Source: Pseudomonas silesiensis
Lineage (GTDB): Bacteria > Pseudomonadota > Gammaproteobacteria > Pseudomonadales > Pseudomonadaceae
DNA: 64,000 nucleotides
Direction of reading: 5' to 3'
Assembly (NCBI RefSeq): GCF_001661075.1
Contig: NZ_CP014870.1
Coordinates: forward strand, 2,190,501 to 2,254,500
Positions 16,446-25,265 of the stretch are shown here, piece after piece. Within the stretch, counting starts at the first letter, position 1. Every line of letters begins with the position of its first letter. The notes beneath the pieces were generated by a model. It saw only the letters and a list, made by a program, of their open reading frames with translations, was not told where the DNA came from and did no database searches. A program made the translations under genes and the position numbers.

Positions 16446-17168
16446 ATGACAGATCGCCCAACCCTCCTGCCCACTCTGCGTCAGGTTTCCCGCGATACCC
16501 TGCAGGATCAGGTCTACCGTCAGATCCGCGAAGCGCTGATGAGCGGCCGTTTCCAGCCAGGTCAGAAGCTGACCATCCGCGGTCTCGCCGAGGCGCTGGG
16601 TTCCAGCCCGATGCCCGTGCGCGAAGCGCTGAACCGCCTCAGTGCCGAAAACGCCTTCGAAGTCACCGAAACCTCCCGTTTGCGTGTGCGCATGATGACC
16701 CCCGATCGCCTGCGGGAAATCCGCGACGCCCGGGTGGCGCTCGAAGGTCTGCTGGCCGAGAAGGCCGTTCTGCTGCTCAACGACGCCGACCTTAAAGACA
16801 TCAGCCACCTGTGTGACCAGATGCAGCAAGCCGCCGACAGTGTCGATGTGGCCCGTTATCTGTGGACCAACTTTGCCTTCCACCGGCGCATCTATGCGGT
16901 GGCCAAAGCTGAGCTGACCATCGCGGCGGTGGAAAATTTCTGGCTGCACATGGGCCCCTGTTTTGCGCTTGTCGCACCGGACAGGGCGCACCTGCAGCGC
17001 TCGATGGAAGCGCACAACCGGATCGTCGAGGCCCTGGCCGCGCGCGATGGGGCTGCGGCCCGGGCGGCGGTCACCGACGACATCATGCAGGCGGCCGACT
17101 CCCTGGCACGCCTGATCGTCAAGGGCGACCGTTCGAAGTCGCCAGTTTCTGGAGTGAAGAAAGCATGA
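16446..17168 (+). CDS. GntR-family (FadR-type) transcriptional regulator
   Basis: 240 residues from ATG 16446. Winged HTH at about 15-80 (QVYRQIREALMSGRFQPGQK, then TIRGLAEALGSSPMPVREAL) and an all-helical FCD effector domain with conserved metal-site histidines (FHRRIY, HNRIVEAL). FCD GntR proteins usually repress adjacent catabolic operons until an organic acid binds. The stop overlaps the SDR start (ATGA), so the regulator is the first gene of the operon it likely controls. The inducer is unknown. Confidence 0.9.
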   Translation: MTDRPTLLPTLRQVSRDTLQDQVYRQIREALMSGRFQPGQKLTIRGLAEALGSSPMPVREALNRLSAENAFEVTETSRLRVRMMTPDRLREIRDARVALEGLLAEKAVLLLNDADLKDISHLCDQMQQAADSVDVARYLWTNFAFHRRIYAVAKAELTIAAVENFWLHMGPCFALVAPDRAHLQRSMEAHNRIVEALAARDGAAARAAVTDDIMQAADSLARLIVKGDRSKSPVSGVKKA

Positions 17169-17953
17169 GCGTTCTCAATCGACTGATTCCCTACACCGGC
17201 CTGCGGGTGTTGATCTCTGGTGGCGCAGCCGGGATCGGCGAAGTGCTGGCAGCGGCTTACATGGAGGCGGGTGCGAAAGTGCATGTGTGTGACGTCAGCG
17301 AGGCCGCCCTTGCTGCGTTTCGCGACCGTTATCCGCACAGCGTCGCCACCCGTGCCGACGTGGGTGACCCGGCGCAGATCGAAGCGGTGTTCAAGGTTCA
17401 GCGCGAACAGTTCGGTGGCCTTGATGTCCTGGTCAACAACGCCGGGATCGCCGGGCCGACCGCCGGGATCGATGCGATCACCGACGAGGAATGGCAGCGC
17501 ACCATCGACATCAACCTCACCGGGCAATACCGCTTTGCCCATCACGCGGTGCCACTGCTCAAGGCGTCACCCAACGCGCATCTGATCCACATCGCGTCGG
17601 TGGCCGGTCGCCTGGGTTACGCCTGGCGTACACCCTATGCCGCGACCAAGTGGGCCATCATCGGCCTGATGAAATCCCTGGCGTCCGAGTTGGGTGAAAG
17701 CGACATCCGCGTCAACGCCTTGCTGCCCGGCATCGTCGAAGGCCCGCGCATGGACGGGGTGATTCGCGCCCGCGCCGAGCAGATGAACGTGCCTGAAGCC
17801 GAGATGCGTGAGGAGTACCTGAAGAAGATCTCGCTCAAACGCATGGTCACCGCCGAGGACGTCGCCGCCATGGCGCTGTTCCTGTGTTCCCCCGCCGCAC
17901 GCAACGTGACCGGCCAGGCCATCAGTGTGGATGGCAACGTCGAGTACCTCTAA
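17165..17953 (+). CDS. Short-chain dehydrogenase/reductase (SDR)
   Basis: 262 residues. Cofactor motif ISGGAAGIGEVLA near residue 18, NNAGIAGP for the active-site core, a Ser in HIASVAGRLG and catalytic YAATK. ADV after the second strand suggests NAD+ preference. The gene overlaps the GntR regulator and precedes a beta-keto-acid cleavage enzyme, so the likely reaction is oxidation of a beta-hydroxy acid to the beta-keto acid consumed by that enzyme, as carnitine dehydrogenase does for CdhC, although this SDR is not of the carnitine dehydrogenase family. Confidence 0.9.
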   Translation: MSVLNRLIPYTGLRVLISGGAAGIGEVLAAAYMEAGAKVHVCDVSEAALAAFRDRYPHSVATRADVGDPAQIEAVFKVQREQFGGLDVLVNNAGIAGPTAGIDAITDEEWQRTIDINLTGQYRFAHHAVPLLKASPNAHLIHIASVAGRLGYAWRTPYAATKWAIIGLMKSLASELGESDIRVNALLPGIVEGPRMDGVIRARAEQMNVPEAEMREEYLKKISLKRMVTAEDVAAMALFLCSPAARNVTGQAISVDGNVEYL

Positions 17954-18046
17954 GCGTCTCGACTTCAGTGACACCAACGGCCGGACATAATCCGCGTCGA
18001 GTGACCCCAACAACTTTCTCGCCAAGAACAAGAACGGAGAACACTC

Positions 18047-18979
18047 ATGTCCAAAAATCGCCCGATCATCATCACCTGCGCCGTCACTGGCGCCATTCAT
18101 ACGCCGTCGATGTCGCCGCACTTGCCGATCACGCCGCAGGAAATCGCCGACGCCGCGATCGGTGCCGCCGAGGCCGGCGCATCGATTGTGCACCTGCATG
18201 CCCGCGATCCAATCGATGGGCGGCCGAGTCAGGATGTCGACCTGTTCCGTCAGTTCCTGCCGCAGATCAAGGCCAAGAGTGATGTGGTGATCAACATCAC
18301 CACCGGCGGCGCGCCGACCATGGGCGTGGAAGAACGCCTGCAGCCTGTGGCACAACTCAAGCCGGAACTGGCATCGCTGAACATGGGGTCGATGAACTTC
18401 GGGCTTTACGAAATGCTCGATCGTTTCACCGAGTTCAAGCACGACTGGGAGCGGCCATACCTGGCCGAGAGTGACGACCGGATCTTCCGTAATACCTTCC
18501 GCGACATCGCCCATATTCTCAACGCCTGCGCCGAGAATCGCACCCGCTTTGAAATTGAGTGCTACGACATCGGCCATCTGTATACCGCCGCGCACTTCCT
18601 GCAGCGCGGGTTGCTCAAGGCGCCGATTTTCATTCAGTCGGTGTTCGGACTGCGCGGAGGCATTGGCGGGCATCCTGAAGACCTGGCGCACATGCGCCGT
18701 ACGGCCGACCGCCTGTTCGGAGACGCTTACCAATGGTCGATTCTGGGCGCCGGCCGCAATCAGATTCCGCTGGGTACCATGGGCCTGTCGATGGGCAGCC
18801 ATGTGCGCGTCGGCCTTGAGGATTCGCTGTGGGACGGGCCTGGCAAACTGGCCGCGTCCAACGCCGATCAGGTCAAGCGTATTCGCACGGTGATCGAAGC
18901 CCTGGGCGGGCGCGTGGCGACCCCGGATGAGGCGCGGGAAATGCTCGATCTCAAGGGCAAGGACCAGGTCGATTTTTAA
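18047..18979 (+). CDS. Beta-keto acid cleavage enzyme (BKACE, DUF849)
   Basis: 310-residue TIM-barrel enzyme that uses acetyl-CoA to split a beta-keto acid into acetoacetate and a new acyl-CoA. Zinc ligands His49 and His51 appear in VHLHARDP; also typical are PITPQEIADAA, NITTGG and the C-terminal VRVGLEDSLW. Relatives include 3-keto-5-aminohexanoate cleavage enzyme (Kce) and dehydrocarnitine-cleaving CdhC. It stands third in the GntR-SDR-BKACE-MFS operon. The substrate R-group cannot be read; the charged-substrate branch is possible given the betaine genes nearby. Confidence 0.9.
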   Translation: MSKNRPIIITCAVTGAIHTPSMSPHLPITPQEIADAAIGAAEAGASIVHLHARDPIDGRPSQDVDLFRQFLPQIKAKSDVVINITTGGAPTMGVEERLQPVAQLKPELASLNMGSMNFGLYEMLDRFTEFKHDWERPYLAESDDRIFRNTFRDIAHILNACAENRTRFEIECYDIGHLYTAAHFLQRGLLKAPIFIQSVFGLRGGIGGHPEDLAHMRRTADRLFGDAYQWSILGAGRNQIPLGTMGLSMGSHVRVGLEDSLWDGPGKLAASNADQVKRIRTVIEALGGRVATPDEAREMLDLKGKDQVDF

Positions 18980-19135
18980 CAGCGTTTACATGAGGGCGCA
19001 GGCCTTGGTGGCCGGCGCCTGCTGTTGACGGCGAAGCCTGTCCTCTCCATAAAAACAGTCAGCTCAGTTTTTTTGCTCACGGCGGCCAGCGTTGCCGTGA
19101 CTTCTCTACAGCTGTAGCTGCAAGAGGTTTGCGCG

Positions 19136-20476
19136 ATGACAATAACAAGAAACATCGAAATACCTGATGCCCCCCGCGACGCGGCGACGTTGAACAAGTT
19201 GATGTTCGTCAAGCTGATGCCGTTGCTGATTGCGGCCTACGTGCTGAGCTTTCTTGACCGGACCAACATCGCGTTGGCCAAGCATCAACTGGATATCGAC
19301 CTGGGCATTTCCGCTGCCGCCTACGGGTTGGGCGCCGGGCTGTTCTTTCTCACCTACGCACTGTCGGAAGTGCCCAGCAACCTGATCATGCACAAGGTCG
19401 GCGCGCGCTTCTGGATTGCGCGGATCATGGTCACCTGGGGTCTGATTTCTGCGGCGATGGCGTTTGTCCAGGGCGAAACGTCGTTCTACGTGTTGCGCCT
19501 GCTGCTGGGCATTGCCGAAGCGGGTCTGTTCCCTGGCGTCATGCTGTACCTGACGTACTGGTTCGGCCGCGAACAACGGGCCAGGGCCACCGGTTATTTT
19601 CTGTTGGGCGTGTGTTTTGCCAACATCATTGGCGGGCCGCTGGGGGCCGCGCTCATGCAGCTGGACGGTGTGTGGGGCTGGCGTGGCTGGCAGTGGATGT
19701 TCATGCTCGAAGGCCTGCCTGCGGTGTTCTTCGCCATGGTGGTCTGGAAAAAATTGCCGGACCGTCCAAGCAAGGCGCCTTGGCTGAGCGCCGCCGAAGC
19801 CGAGCAGATCGAGCGGCGGTTGGCCGCTGAAGCGGAGGAGGGCGCAGGCGCCGGCGGTCACTCGTTCAAACAATGCCTGACCCCGCAGATCCTGTTGGCG
19901 ATCCTGGTCTATTTCTGCCACCAGATCACGATCTACACGGTGATCTTTTTCCTGCCCGGCATCATCGGCAAATACGGCGAGCTGAGTACCTTGCAGATCG
20001 GCTTGCTGACCTCCCTGCCTTGGCTGGCGGCGGCAGCGGGCGCGATCGCATTGCCTCGATTTGCCACCACCCCGGCGCGTGCCCGGCACATGCTGGTAGC
20101 GGGGTTGCTGACCATGGCCGCAGGCCTGGGAATCGCCTCGCTGGCGGGACCGGTGATCAGTCTGCTGGGCTTCTGTATATCGGCGGTGATGTTCTTCGTC
20201 GTGCAGTCGATCATCTTTCTCTACCCCGCTTCGCGACTCAAGGGCGCCGCGCTCGCGGGAGGGTTGGGATTCGTCAACTCGTGCGGCCTGCTGGGCGGTT
20301 TTGTCGGCCCCTCCGTGATGGGGTTGATCGAACAAAGCACCGGCAATGCCATGAACGGCATGAAAATCGTGGCGATTATCCTGGTGCTCGCGGCGATTGC
20401 GGCATTGCGTTTGCGCCAGGGCCATGAGCAGAAGGTGGGTAAACAACGGCTGCAAAGTCGGCGACAGCCTGTATGA
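19136..20476 (+). CDS. MFS transporter, anion:cation symporter type
   Basis: 446 residues, 12 membrane segments. The motifs are those of the ACS/phthalate-glucarate group: FLDRTNIALAKHQL in the first loop, SEVPSNLIMHKVGARFWIARIMVTWG and GIAEAGLFPGVMLYLTYWF. These carry organic anions inward with H+. It follows the BKACE gene by 156 bases and ends at a strong terminator, so it most likely imports the operon's beta-hydroxy acid. A close paralogue by family is the rhamnonate carrier at 32262. Confidence 0.88.
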   Translation: MTITRNIEIPDAPRDAATLNKLMFVKLMPLLIAAYVLSFLDRTNIALAKHQLDIDLGISAAAYGLGAGLFFLTYALSEVPSNLIMHKVGARFWIARIMVTWGLISAAMAFVQGETSFYVLRLLLGIAEAGLFPGVMLYLTYWFGREQRARATGYFLLGVCFANIIGGPLGAALMQLDGVWGWRGWQWMFMLEGLPAVFFAMVVWKKLPDRPSKAPWLSAAEAEQIERRLAAEAEEGAGAGGHSFKQCLTPQILLAILVYFCHQITIYTVIFFLPGIIGKYGELSTLQIGLLTSLPWLAAAAGAIALPRFATTPARARHMLVAGLLTMAAGLGIASLAGPVISLLGFCISAVMFFVVQSIIFLYPASRLKGAALAGGLGFVNSCGLLGGFVGPSVMGLIEQSTGNAMNGMKIVAIILVLAAIAALRLRQGHEQKVGKQRLQSRRQPV

Positions 20477-20517
20477 GTGCGCGGTGACAACGATGCTGCC
20501 CGCGTCAAATGAAGCGT

Positions 20518-20554
20518 AAAAAACTGCCCCGGATGACTCCGGGGCAGTTTTTTT
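20518..20554. terminator. Strong bidirectional terminator
   Basis: A 12-bp perfect stem (arms AAACTGCCCCGG and CCGGGGCAGTTT, six-base loop) with A-run before and T-run after. It ends both the MFS operon on the + strand and the converging dicarboxylate symporter gene. Confidence 0.95.
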
Positions 20555-20576
20555 GTGCCTGCGTACTTACCGAGGA

Positions 20577-21878
20577 TTAAAGAGCCGCCTGCGGATTACG
20601 CCCGAATACCCGGCTGTATTCGGCTTTGGCGGTCTGCTCGGTAAACTCTCCCGACCATTTGGACACCACCACTGTCGCCACGCTGTTGCCGATGGTGTTG
20701 CAGGTGGCGATGGCCATGGACATGAAGCGGTAGACGCCGAACAGCAAGGCCAGCCCCTCCACCGGCAGCACCCCGATGGCCGTGACCGTCGCGGCAAACA
20801 CCACGAAGCTGCCACCGGACACCGCCGCTGCACCTTTGGACGTCACCAGCATGATGGCGATGGTGCCCAGTTGTTGCTCCCAGCTCATCGGCACGCCATA
20901 GGCATTGGCGATGAACAGCACGCACAGCGACATGTAGATCGACGTGCCATCGAGGTTGAAAGCGTACCCCGTTGGCAGCACCAGCCCGACGCTCTGCTTG
21001 GAGCAGCCGAACTTTTCGAGTTTTTGCAGCAGTCGTGGCAGGGCGCTTTCCGACGAAGCCGTGCCCAGCACGATGAAAATCTCATCCTTGATGTACTTCA
21101 GGAATCGCCACAGGCTGAAACCTGAAATACGGCAGACCACGCCCAATACCACGAAGATGAAGAACGCTATGCAGACGTAGAACATCAGCACCAGGTTGGC
21201 CAATGACATCAGCACGGCAGTGCCATTGGCACCTACGGCATAGGCCACGGAACCAAAGGCACCAAGCGGGGCGAACTTCATGATCAGGTTGATGAACTCG
21301 AAGAAGCACTCGGAGATCCGGCTCAAGCCGTCTTCGATGACGCTGCGACGCTCGGGTTTCAGCGCGAGCAAGGCGAAACCGAACAGCACCGAAATCACCA
21401 GCACTTGCAGCAGTTGGCCACCGGCAAACGCACCGACGAAATTGTCCGGGAAAATCCCATAGATGAAGTCCATGGTCGACGCCGGCGCGTGGCCCTTGGA
21501 AACGGCAGCGCTGGCCGCTGCGGCGGCGGCACTGCTGGGGTGCGCGTCATGCATGCCGGAGCCGATGTTCAGCAGGTTGCCCCACAGCAGGCCGAGGGCC
21601 AGGGCAATAGTGGACACGACTTCAAAATAGATCAGCGCCCGCAAACCGACCTTGCCGACACGCTTGATATCGCCCGCCGAGGCAATGCCGTGGACGACGG
21701 TGAAAAACACCAGGGGCGCGACGGCGGTCTTGATCAGCTTGAGAAAGATATCGCCGAGGATCTTGAACTTGGCGGCCAGTTCCGGGGCCAGGAAGCCGAA
21801 GGCAATCCCCAGCACCATGGCGGCGATGACCTGAAAGGTCAGATCCTTGTAGAACGGCTTTTTGTTAACGGTGGTCAT
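20577..21878 (-). CDS. Dicarboxylate/amino-acid:cation symporter (DctA/GltP family)
   Basis: 433 residues from ATG 21878 (MTTVNKKPFYKDL). Features of the DAACS fold: LVFFTVVHGIASAG, serine-rich re-entrant loop GTASSESALPRLL, TGYAFNLDGTSIYMSLCVLF and the NTIGNSVATVVVSKW end. The family imports C4-dicarboxylates, glutamate/aspartate or substituted dicarboxylates with Na+ or H+. An Ala/Ser-rich insertion (SSAAAAAASAAVSKGHAPAS) sits in an extracellular loop. It is directly downstream of a fumarase/aspartase-family lyase (gap 71) and likely brings in that enzyme's substrate. Confidence 0.9.
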   Translation of the reverse strand: MTTVNKKPFYKDLTFQVIAAMVLGIAFGFLAPELAAKFKILGDIFLKLIKTAVAPLVFFTVVHGIASAGDIKRVGKVGLRALIYFEVVSTIALALGLLWGNLLNIGSGMHDAHPSSAAAAAASAAVSKGHAPASTMDFIYGIFPDNFVGAFAGGQLLQVLVISVLFGFALLALKPERRSVIEDGLSRISECFFEFINLIMKFAPLGAFGSVAYAVGANGTAVLMSLANLVLMFYVCIAFFIFVVLGVVCRISGFSLWRFLKYIKDEIFIVLGTASSESALPRLLQKLEKFGCSKQSVGLVLPTGYAFNLDGTSIYMSLCVLFIANAYGVPMSWEQQLGTIAIMLVTSKGAAAVSGGSFVVFAATVTAIGVLPVEGLALLFGVYRFMSMAIATCNTIGNSVATVVVSKWSGEFTEQTAKAEYSRVFGRNPQAAL

Positions 21879-21949
21879 GTCTGCGATCTCGTTGTTGTTT
21901 TTGGCGAGCTGCGGGCAGAAGGGCTCGATTTTTTCGAGCCCCATGAGGA

Positions 21950-23305
21950 TCAGCGTTTAACCGAGCCCTCTCGCGCCAGGGCGATGTCGACCATCTGCGG
22001 GGCAAGACCCAGGTAATTGGCCGGATCGGTCAGGCGCTTGAGTTCCTTGATATCCAGTTGCGCCGTGGCTTCGCCTTGAGCGAGCAAGGCGTCGAGCAGG
22101 CTGGTGCCTTCGTCATTGGCCATGCGGCAGGCGGCATACACCACGTCATGGGCCACCTGGCGGCCCAGCGCCGGTGCGAGTCCCATCATCACGGCTTCAG
22201 CGACGATCAGGCCCTGGGTCATGTCGAGGTTCTTGCGCATGCGTTCGGTGCGCACTTCCAGCCCGGCGAGCATGAACTTCGCCTGACCGAGAGACGCCGC
22301 GCTCAATGCGAAGGCTTCGGGAATGGCGATCCACTCGGCCTGCCAGGGGCCGGTGGAACGCTCGAAGTCCTGGATCATGGCGTCGAGCATCAGACCGGCG
22401 TGCTGGCGGACACCCTTGGCCGCGGCGTACATCAATTCGCAGGAAATCGGATTGCGTTTCTGCGGCATGGTGCTGCTGGCACCCCGACCCTTGACGAAGG
22501 GTTCGTACACTTCGCCCAACTCGCTGGTCATCATCATCATAACGTCCAGGGCGACTTTGCCCAGGGAGCCGGTGACCAGCCCGAGGAAGTTCAGGGTTTC
22601 GGCAAGCCCGTCCCGGGCCACGTGCCACGTGGCCTGCGGTATGCCCAGGCCGAGCTCGGCCATCAAGGCTTCCTGGACTTCCAGGCCTTTGTCGCCCAGC
22701 GAAGCCAGTGTGCCCGCCGCACCGGCGAACTGGCCGATTTCCACCCGTGGACGCAGCTCCACCAGGCGTTCGGCATGACGGTCGAACATGCTCAGCCAGA
22801 CCGCGCATTTGTAGCCGAAGGTGATCGGCAGCGCGTGTTGCAGATGGGTGCGGCCGGCCATCGGCGTATCGCGGTAGCGCCGGGCAAGGTCGGCGAGCAG
22901 ACCGCGGACGGCCTGGATATCGCGCTCGACGATCGCCAGCGCAGCGCGTACCTGCAGCACGACGGCGGTGTCCATGATGTCCTGAGTGGTAGCGCCCCAG
23001 TGCACGTAGCGCCCGGCTTCACCACAGGTTTTCGACAGTTGTTCCACCAGCGGCAGAATCGGGTAGCCGACGATCTCCGTCTCGTGCTGCATGAGGGCCA
23101 TGTCGAGCGAGGCGTAGGTCGCGAGTTCTGCGATTTGCTCGGCAGCTTCGCTGGGGATCACGCCGCAACGTGCTTCGGCCCGGGCCAGGGCCACTTCCAC
23201 TTCGATGTAGCGTTCAATCAAAGCCTTGTCGGAAAACACGCCACGCATCTCGGCAGTGCCGAACATGTCGCGGAAGAGGACGGAGTCGAAAACGGTGCTG
23301 GACAT
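21950..23305 (-). CDS. Fumarase/aspartase-superfamily lyase (PcaB/PurB-like)
   Basis: 451 residues with the superfamily regions C1 (GRTHLQHALPITFG), C2 and the signature GASSTMPQKRNPISCE, whose loop carries the catalytic Ser. The start resembles 3-carboxy-cis,cis-muconate cycloisomerases and adenylosuccinate lyases (VHWGATTQDIMDTA). It is not in a protocatechuate operon and Pseudomonas purB is elsewhere in sequence type, so a dedicated beta-elimination of a substituted succinate (N- or C-substituted) is more likely. The divergent GntR and the dicarboxylate symporter downstream support an inducible uptake-and-cleave unit. Confidence 0.85.
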   Translation of the reverse strand: MSSTVFDSVLFRDMFGTAEMRGVFSDKALIERYIEVEVALARAEARCGVIPSEAAEQIAELATYASLDMALMQHETEIVGYPILPLVEQLSKTCGEAGRYVHWGATTQDIMDTAVVLQVRAALAIVERDIQAVRGLLADLARRYRDTPMAGRTHLQHALPITFGYKCAVWLSMFDRHAERLVELRPRVEIGQFAGAAGTLASLGDKGLEVQEALMAELGLGIPQATWHVARDGLAETLNFLGLVTGSLGKVALDVMMMMTSELGEVYEPFVKGRGASSTMPQKRNPISCELMYAAAKGVRQHAGLMLDAMIQDFERSTGPWQAEWIAIPEAFALSAASLGQAKFMLAGLEVRTERMRKNLDMTQGLIVAEAVMMGLAPALGRQVAHDVVYAACRMANDEGTSLLDALLAQGEATAQLDIKELKRLTDPANYLGLAPQMVDIALAREGSVKR

Positions 23306-23335
23306 GAGGTCATCCCGAATATGTTTGTTATTGAT

Positions 23336-23356
23336 CGGACATATTCAATATGTCCG
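23336..23356. promoter_or_regulatory. Perfect palindromic operator between lyase and GntR genes
   Basis: Arms CGGACATATT and AATATGTCCG around a single central C, a 10+1+10 perfect inverted repeat. A further half-site-like AATATGT lies just to the left (from about 23317). Placed 30 bases upstream of the lyase start and 57 upstream of the regulator start, it is the obvious target for the GntR protein. Confidence 0.8.
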
Positions 23357-23413
23357 TACATAATTCTTACGTGCTCGCTGATACACTGTCAACTCGGTAA
23401 ATCCTCGGGACTG

Positions 23414-24163
23414 ATGAAAGGTATGAACCAGACGCGCTATGCGGTCGTTGCAAAAGACTTGCTGGAGGGGATTTCCAGCGGGCGCTACCCGGTCGGGACG
23501 CTATTGCCCACCGAGTTCGAGCTGTGCGAACTCTATGACGTGAGCCGACACACGGTCCGCGCGGCCATTACTCAATTGCAGAATCAGGGACTGGTTTCCC
23601 GGCGCAAAAGGGTCGGTACCCGCGTTGAAGCGTCCACACCCAAGGGCGGTTATTCACAATCGCTGGCCTCGGTCTCCGACCTGGTGCACCTGGCCGAAAC
23701 CCAGGTCCGCAGCATCCAGAGCGTGCATCACTTCGTGGCCGATATTGCCTTGGCCAAGCGCTTGGGGCTGGAACCCGGCGAGCATTACTTTTGCGTGTCG
23801 AGCATTCGGGTCGACCAGGAAAACCTGCACGCGCCGCTGTGCTGGACTGATGTCTACGCCCAGGACATTTATTCAGAGGTGATCGAATTGGCCGAGCAGC
23901 ATCCGGACGAGTTGATTGCCGCGCTGATCGAGCAACACTACGGCCGGCACATCGAGGTGGTGGATCAGCAGGTACGCGCGGTGTTGCTGACACCGGGCAT
24001 TGCCAAGAGCCTGAACGCCGAAACCGGCTCTCCAGGGTTGAACATCATTCGCCAGTACCGTGACGAGGAGGGGGGTTTGATGGTCGTGTCGGAAACGGTC
24101 CATCCCGAGGACAGGTTTACGTTGGTCACTCAGATGAAGCGAGAAAAAAGCACGAGCGCCTGA
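23414..24163 (+). CDS. GntR-family (HutC/UTRA-type) transcriptional regulator
   Basis: 249 residues from ATG 23414 (a second ATG three codons on is possible). Winged HTH at 8-75 with LPTEFELCELYDVSRHTVRAAITQL, then a UTRA ligand domain (HYFCVSSIRVDQ, LNIIRQYRDEEGG, ETVHPEDRFTL). HutC-type regulators sense small organic acids or imino acids. Divergent from the lyase-symporter unit across the perfect palindrome at 23336-23356, it is the probable repressor of both sides. Confidence 0.9.
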   Translation: MKGMNQTRYAVVAKDLLEGISSGRYPVGTLLPTEFELCELYDVSRHTVRAAITQLQNQGLVSRRKRVGTRVEASTPKGGYSQSLASVSDLVHLAETQVRSIQSVHHFVADIALAKRLGLEPGEHYFCVSSIRVDQENLHAPLCWTDVYAQDIYSEVIELAEQHPDELIAALIEQHYGRHIEVVDQQVRAVLLTPGIAKSLNAETGSPGLNIIRQYRDEEGGLMVVSETVHPEDRFTLVTQMKREKSTSA

Positions 24164-24193
24164 ACCGTTCTTCCGGCCAGCGCTTTACCTCGC

Positions 24194-24225
24194 ATACGGA
24201 AAATCATATATTCGTTAAACCGTAT
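24194..24225 (+). promoter_or_regulatory. Imperfect palindrome upstream of GAPDH-arsJ (possible ArsR site)
   Basis: ATACGG (24194) and CCGTAT (24220) flank ATATATTCGTTAAA-type AT-rich DNA, immediately ahead of the gene pair. ATATTCGTT-containing imperfect palindromes are typical of ArsR operators in Pseudomonas ars promoters. No arsR gene is in the window, so any repressor would act in trans. Confidence 0.4.
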
Positions 24226-24251
24226 ATTAGCCAGGCACAGAGCACAACGAT

Positions 24252-25256
24252 ATGACTATCAAAGTTGGCATCAATGGTTTTGGCCGGATCGGTCGACTTG
24301 CTCTGCGCGCCGCCTGGCGTTGGCCAGCGTTCGAGTTCGTGCAGATCAACGATCCGGCAGGTGACGCGGCGACCCATGCGCACCTGCTGAACTTCGACTC
24401 GGTGCATGGCCGCTGGCATGGCCAGGCCGATTCCGAAGGCGACAACATTGTCATCGACGGCAAACGAATCAAGGTCACGGCCAACAAGGCGATTGCCGAC
24501 ACCGATTGGTCGGGCTGCGACCTGGTGATTGAGGCCAGCGGCAAGATGAAGACCGTCGCCGTGCTTCAGGCTTATCTCGACCAGGGCGTAAAGCACGTGG
24601 TGGTCAGCGCCCCGGTGAAGGAAGAAGGCGCGCTGAACATCGTCATGGGCGTCAATCATCAGCTGTTCAATGCGGCGGAACATCGCATTGTCACGGCGGC
24701 GTCATGCACCACCAACTGCCTGGCGCCAGTTGTCAAAGTCATCCACGAGAAGCTGGGCATTCGCCACGGTTCGATCACCACCATCCACGACCTGACCAAT
24801 ACGCAGAGCATCCTCGATCAGCCGCACAAGGATCTGCGCCGTGCACGTGCTTCAGGGATGAGCCTGATTCCAACCAGTACCGGCTCGGCCACCGCCATCG
24901 CCGAAATTTTCCCGGAGCTGCGCGGGCGCCTCAATGGTCACGCCGTACGCGTGCCGCTGGCCAACGCTTCGCTGACGGACTGCGTCTTCGAGGTCGAGCG
25001 GGCCACCACTGTCGAAGAGGTCAATTGGTTTCTCAAGGAGGCCTCCGAGAACGAGCTCAAAGACATCCTCGGTTTTGAAGAGCGTCCACTGGTGTCCATC
25101 GACTACCGTACCGATCCGCGCTCATCGATCATCGATGCGCTGTCGACCATGGTCATCAACGGCACCCAGGTCAAACTCTATGCCTGGTACGACAACGAGT
25201 GGGGTTATGCCAACCGCACCGTCGAACTGGCCAGGATGGTCGGTCTGGCAGTCTGA
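24252..25256 (+). CDS. ArsJ-associated glyceraldehyde-3-phosphate dehydrogenase
   Basis: 334-residue type I GAPDH: NAD motif [15 protein letters not shown], catalytic [13 protein letters not shown], the phosphate-binding TGSATAI and C-terminal [10 protein letters not shown]. Divergent loops ([20 protein letters not shown]) and pairing with ArsJ nine bases downstream place it in the arsenic-resistance subgroup. That subgroup makes 1-arseno-3-phosphoglycerate from arsenate and glyceraldehyde-3-phosphate, which ArsJ then expels. It is not the glycolytic GAPDH of Pseudomonas by context. Confidence 0.92.
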   Translation: MTIKVGINGFGRIGRLALRAAWRWPAFEFVQINDPAGDAATHAHLLNFDSVHGRWHGQADSEGDNIVIDGKRIKVTANKAIADTDWSGCDLVIEASGKMKTVAVLQAYLDQGVKHVVVSAPVKEEGALNIVMGVNHQLFNAAEHRIVTAASCTTNCLAPVVKVIHEKLGIRHGSITTIHDLTNTQSILDQPHKDLRRARASGMSLIPTSTGSATAIAEIFPELRGRLNGHAVRVPLANASLTDCVFEVERATTVEEVNWFLKEASENELKDILGFEERPLVSIDYRTDPRSSIIDALSTMVINGTQVKLYAWYDNEWGYANRTVELARMVGLAV

Positions 25257-25265
25257 GGAGCGGTC

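Noticed and set aside
19106..20455. 449-residue minus-strand open frame
   Set aside because: Antisense to the MFS transporter; His/Gln/Arg-rich with no membrane or domain pattern.
22058..23413. N-terminal extension of the HutC-type GntR frame
   Set aside because: The long open frame is antisense to the lyase gene; the regulator's HTH begins just after ATG 23414.
24252..25256. Glycolytic or biosynthetic GAPDH
   Set aside because: Nine bases from arsJ with an ArsR-like site upstream, so the arsenic-associated type is a better reading.
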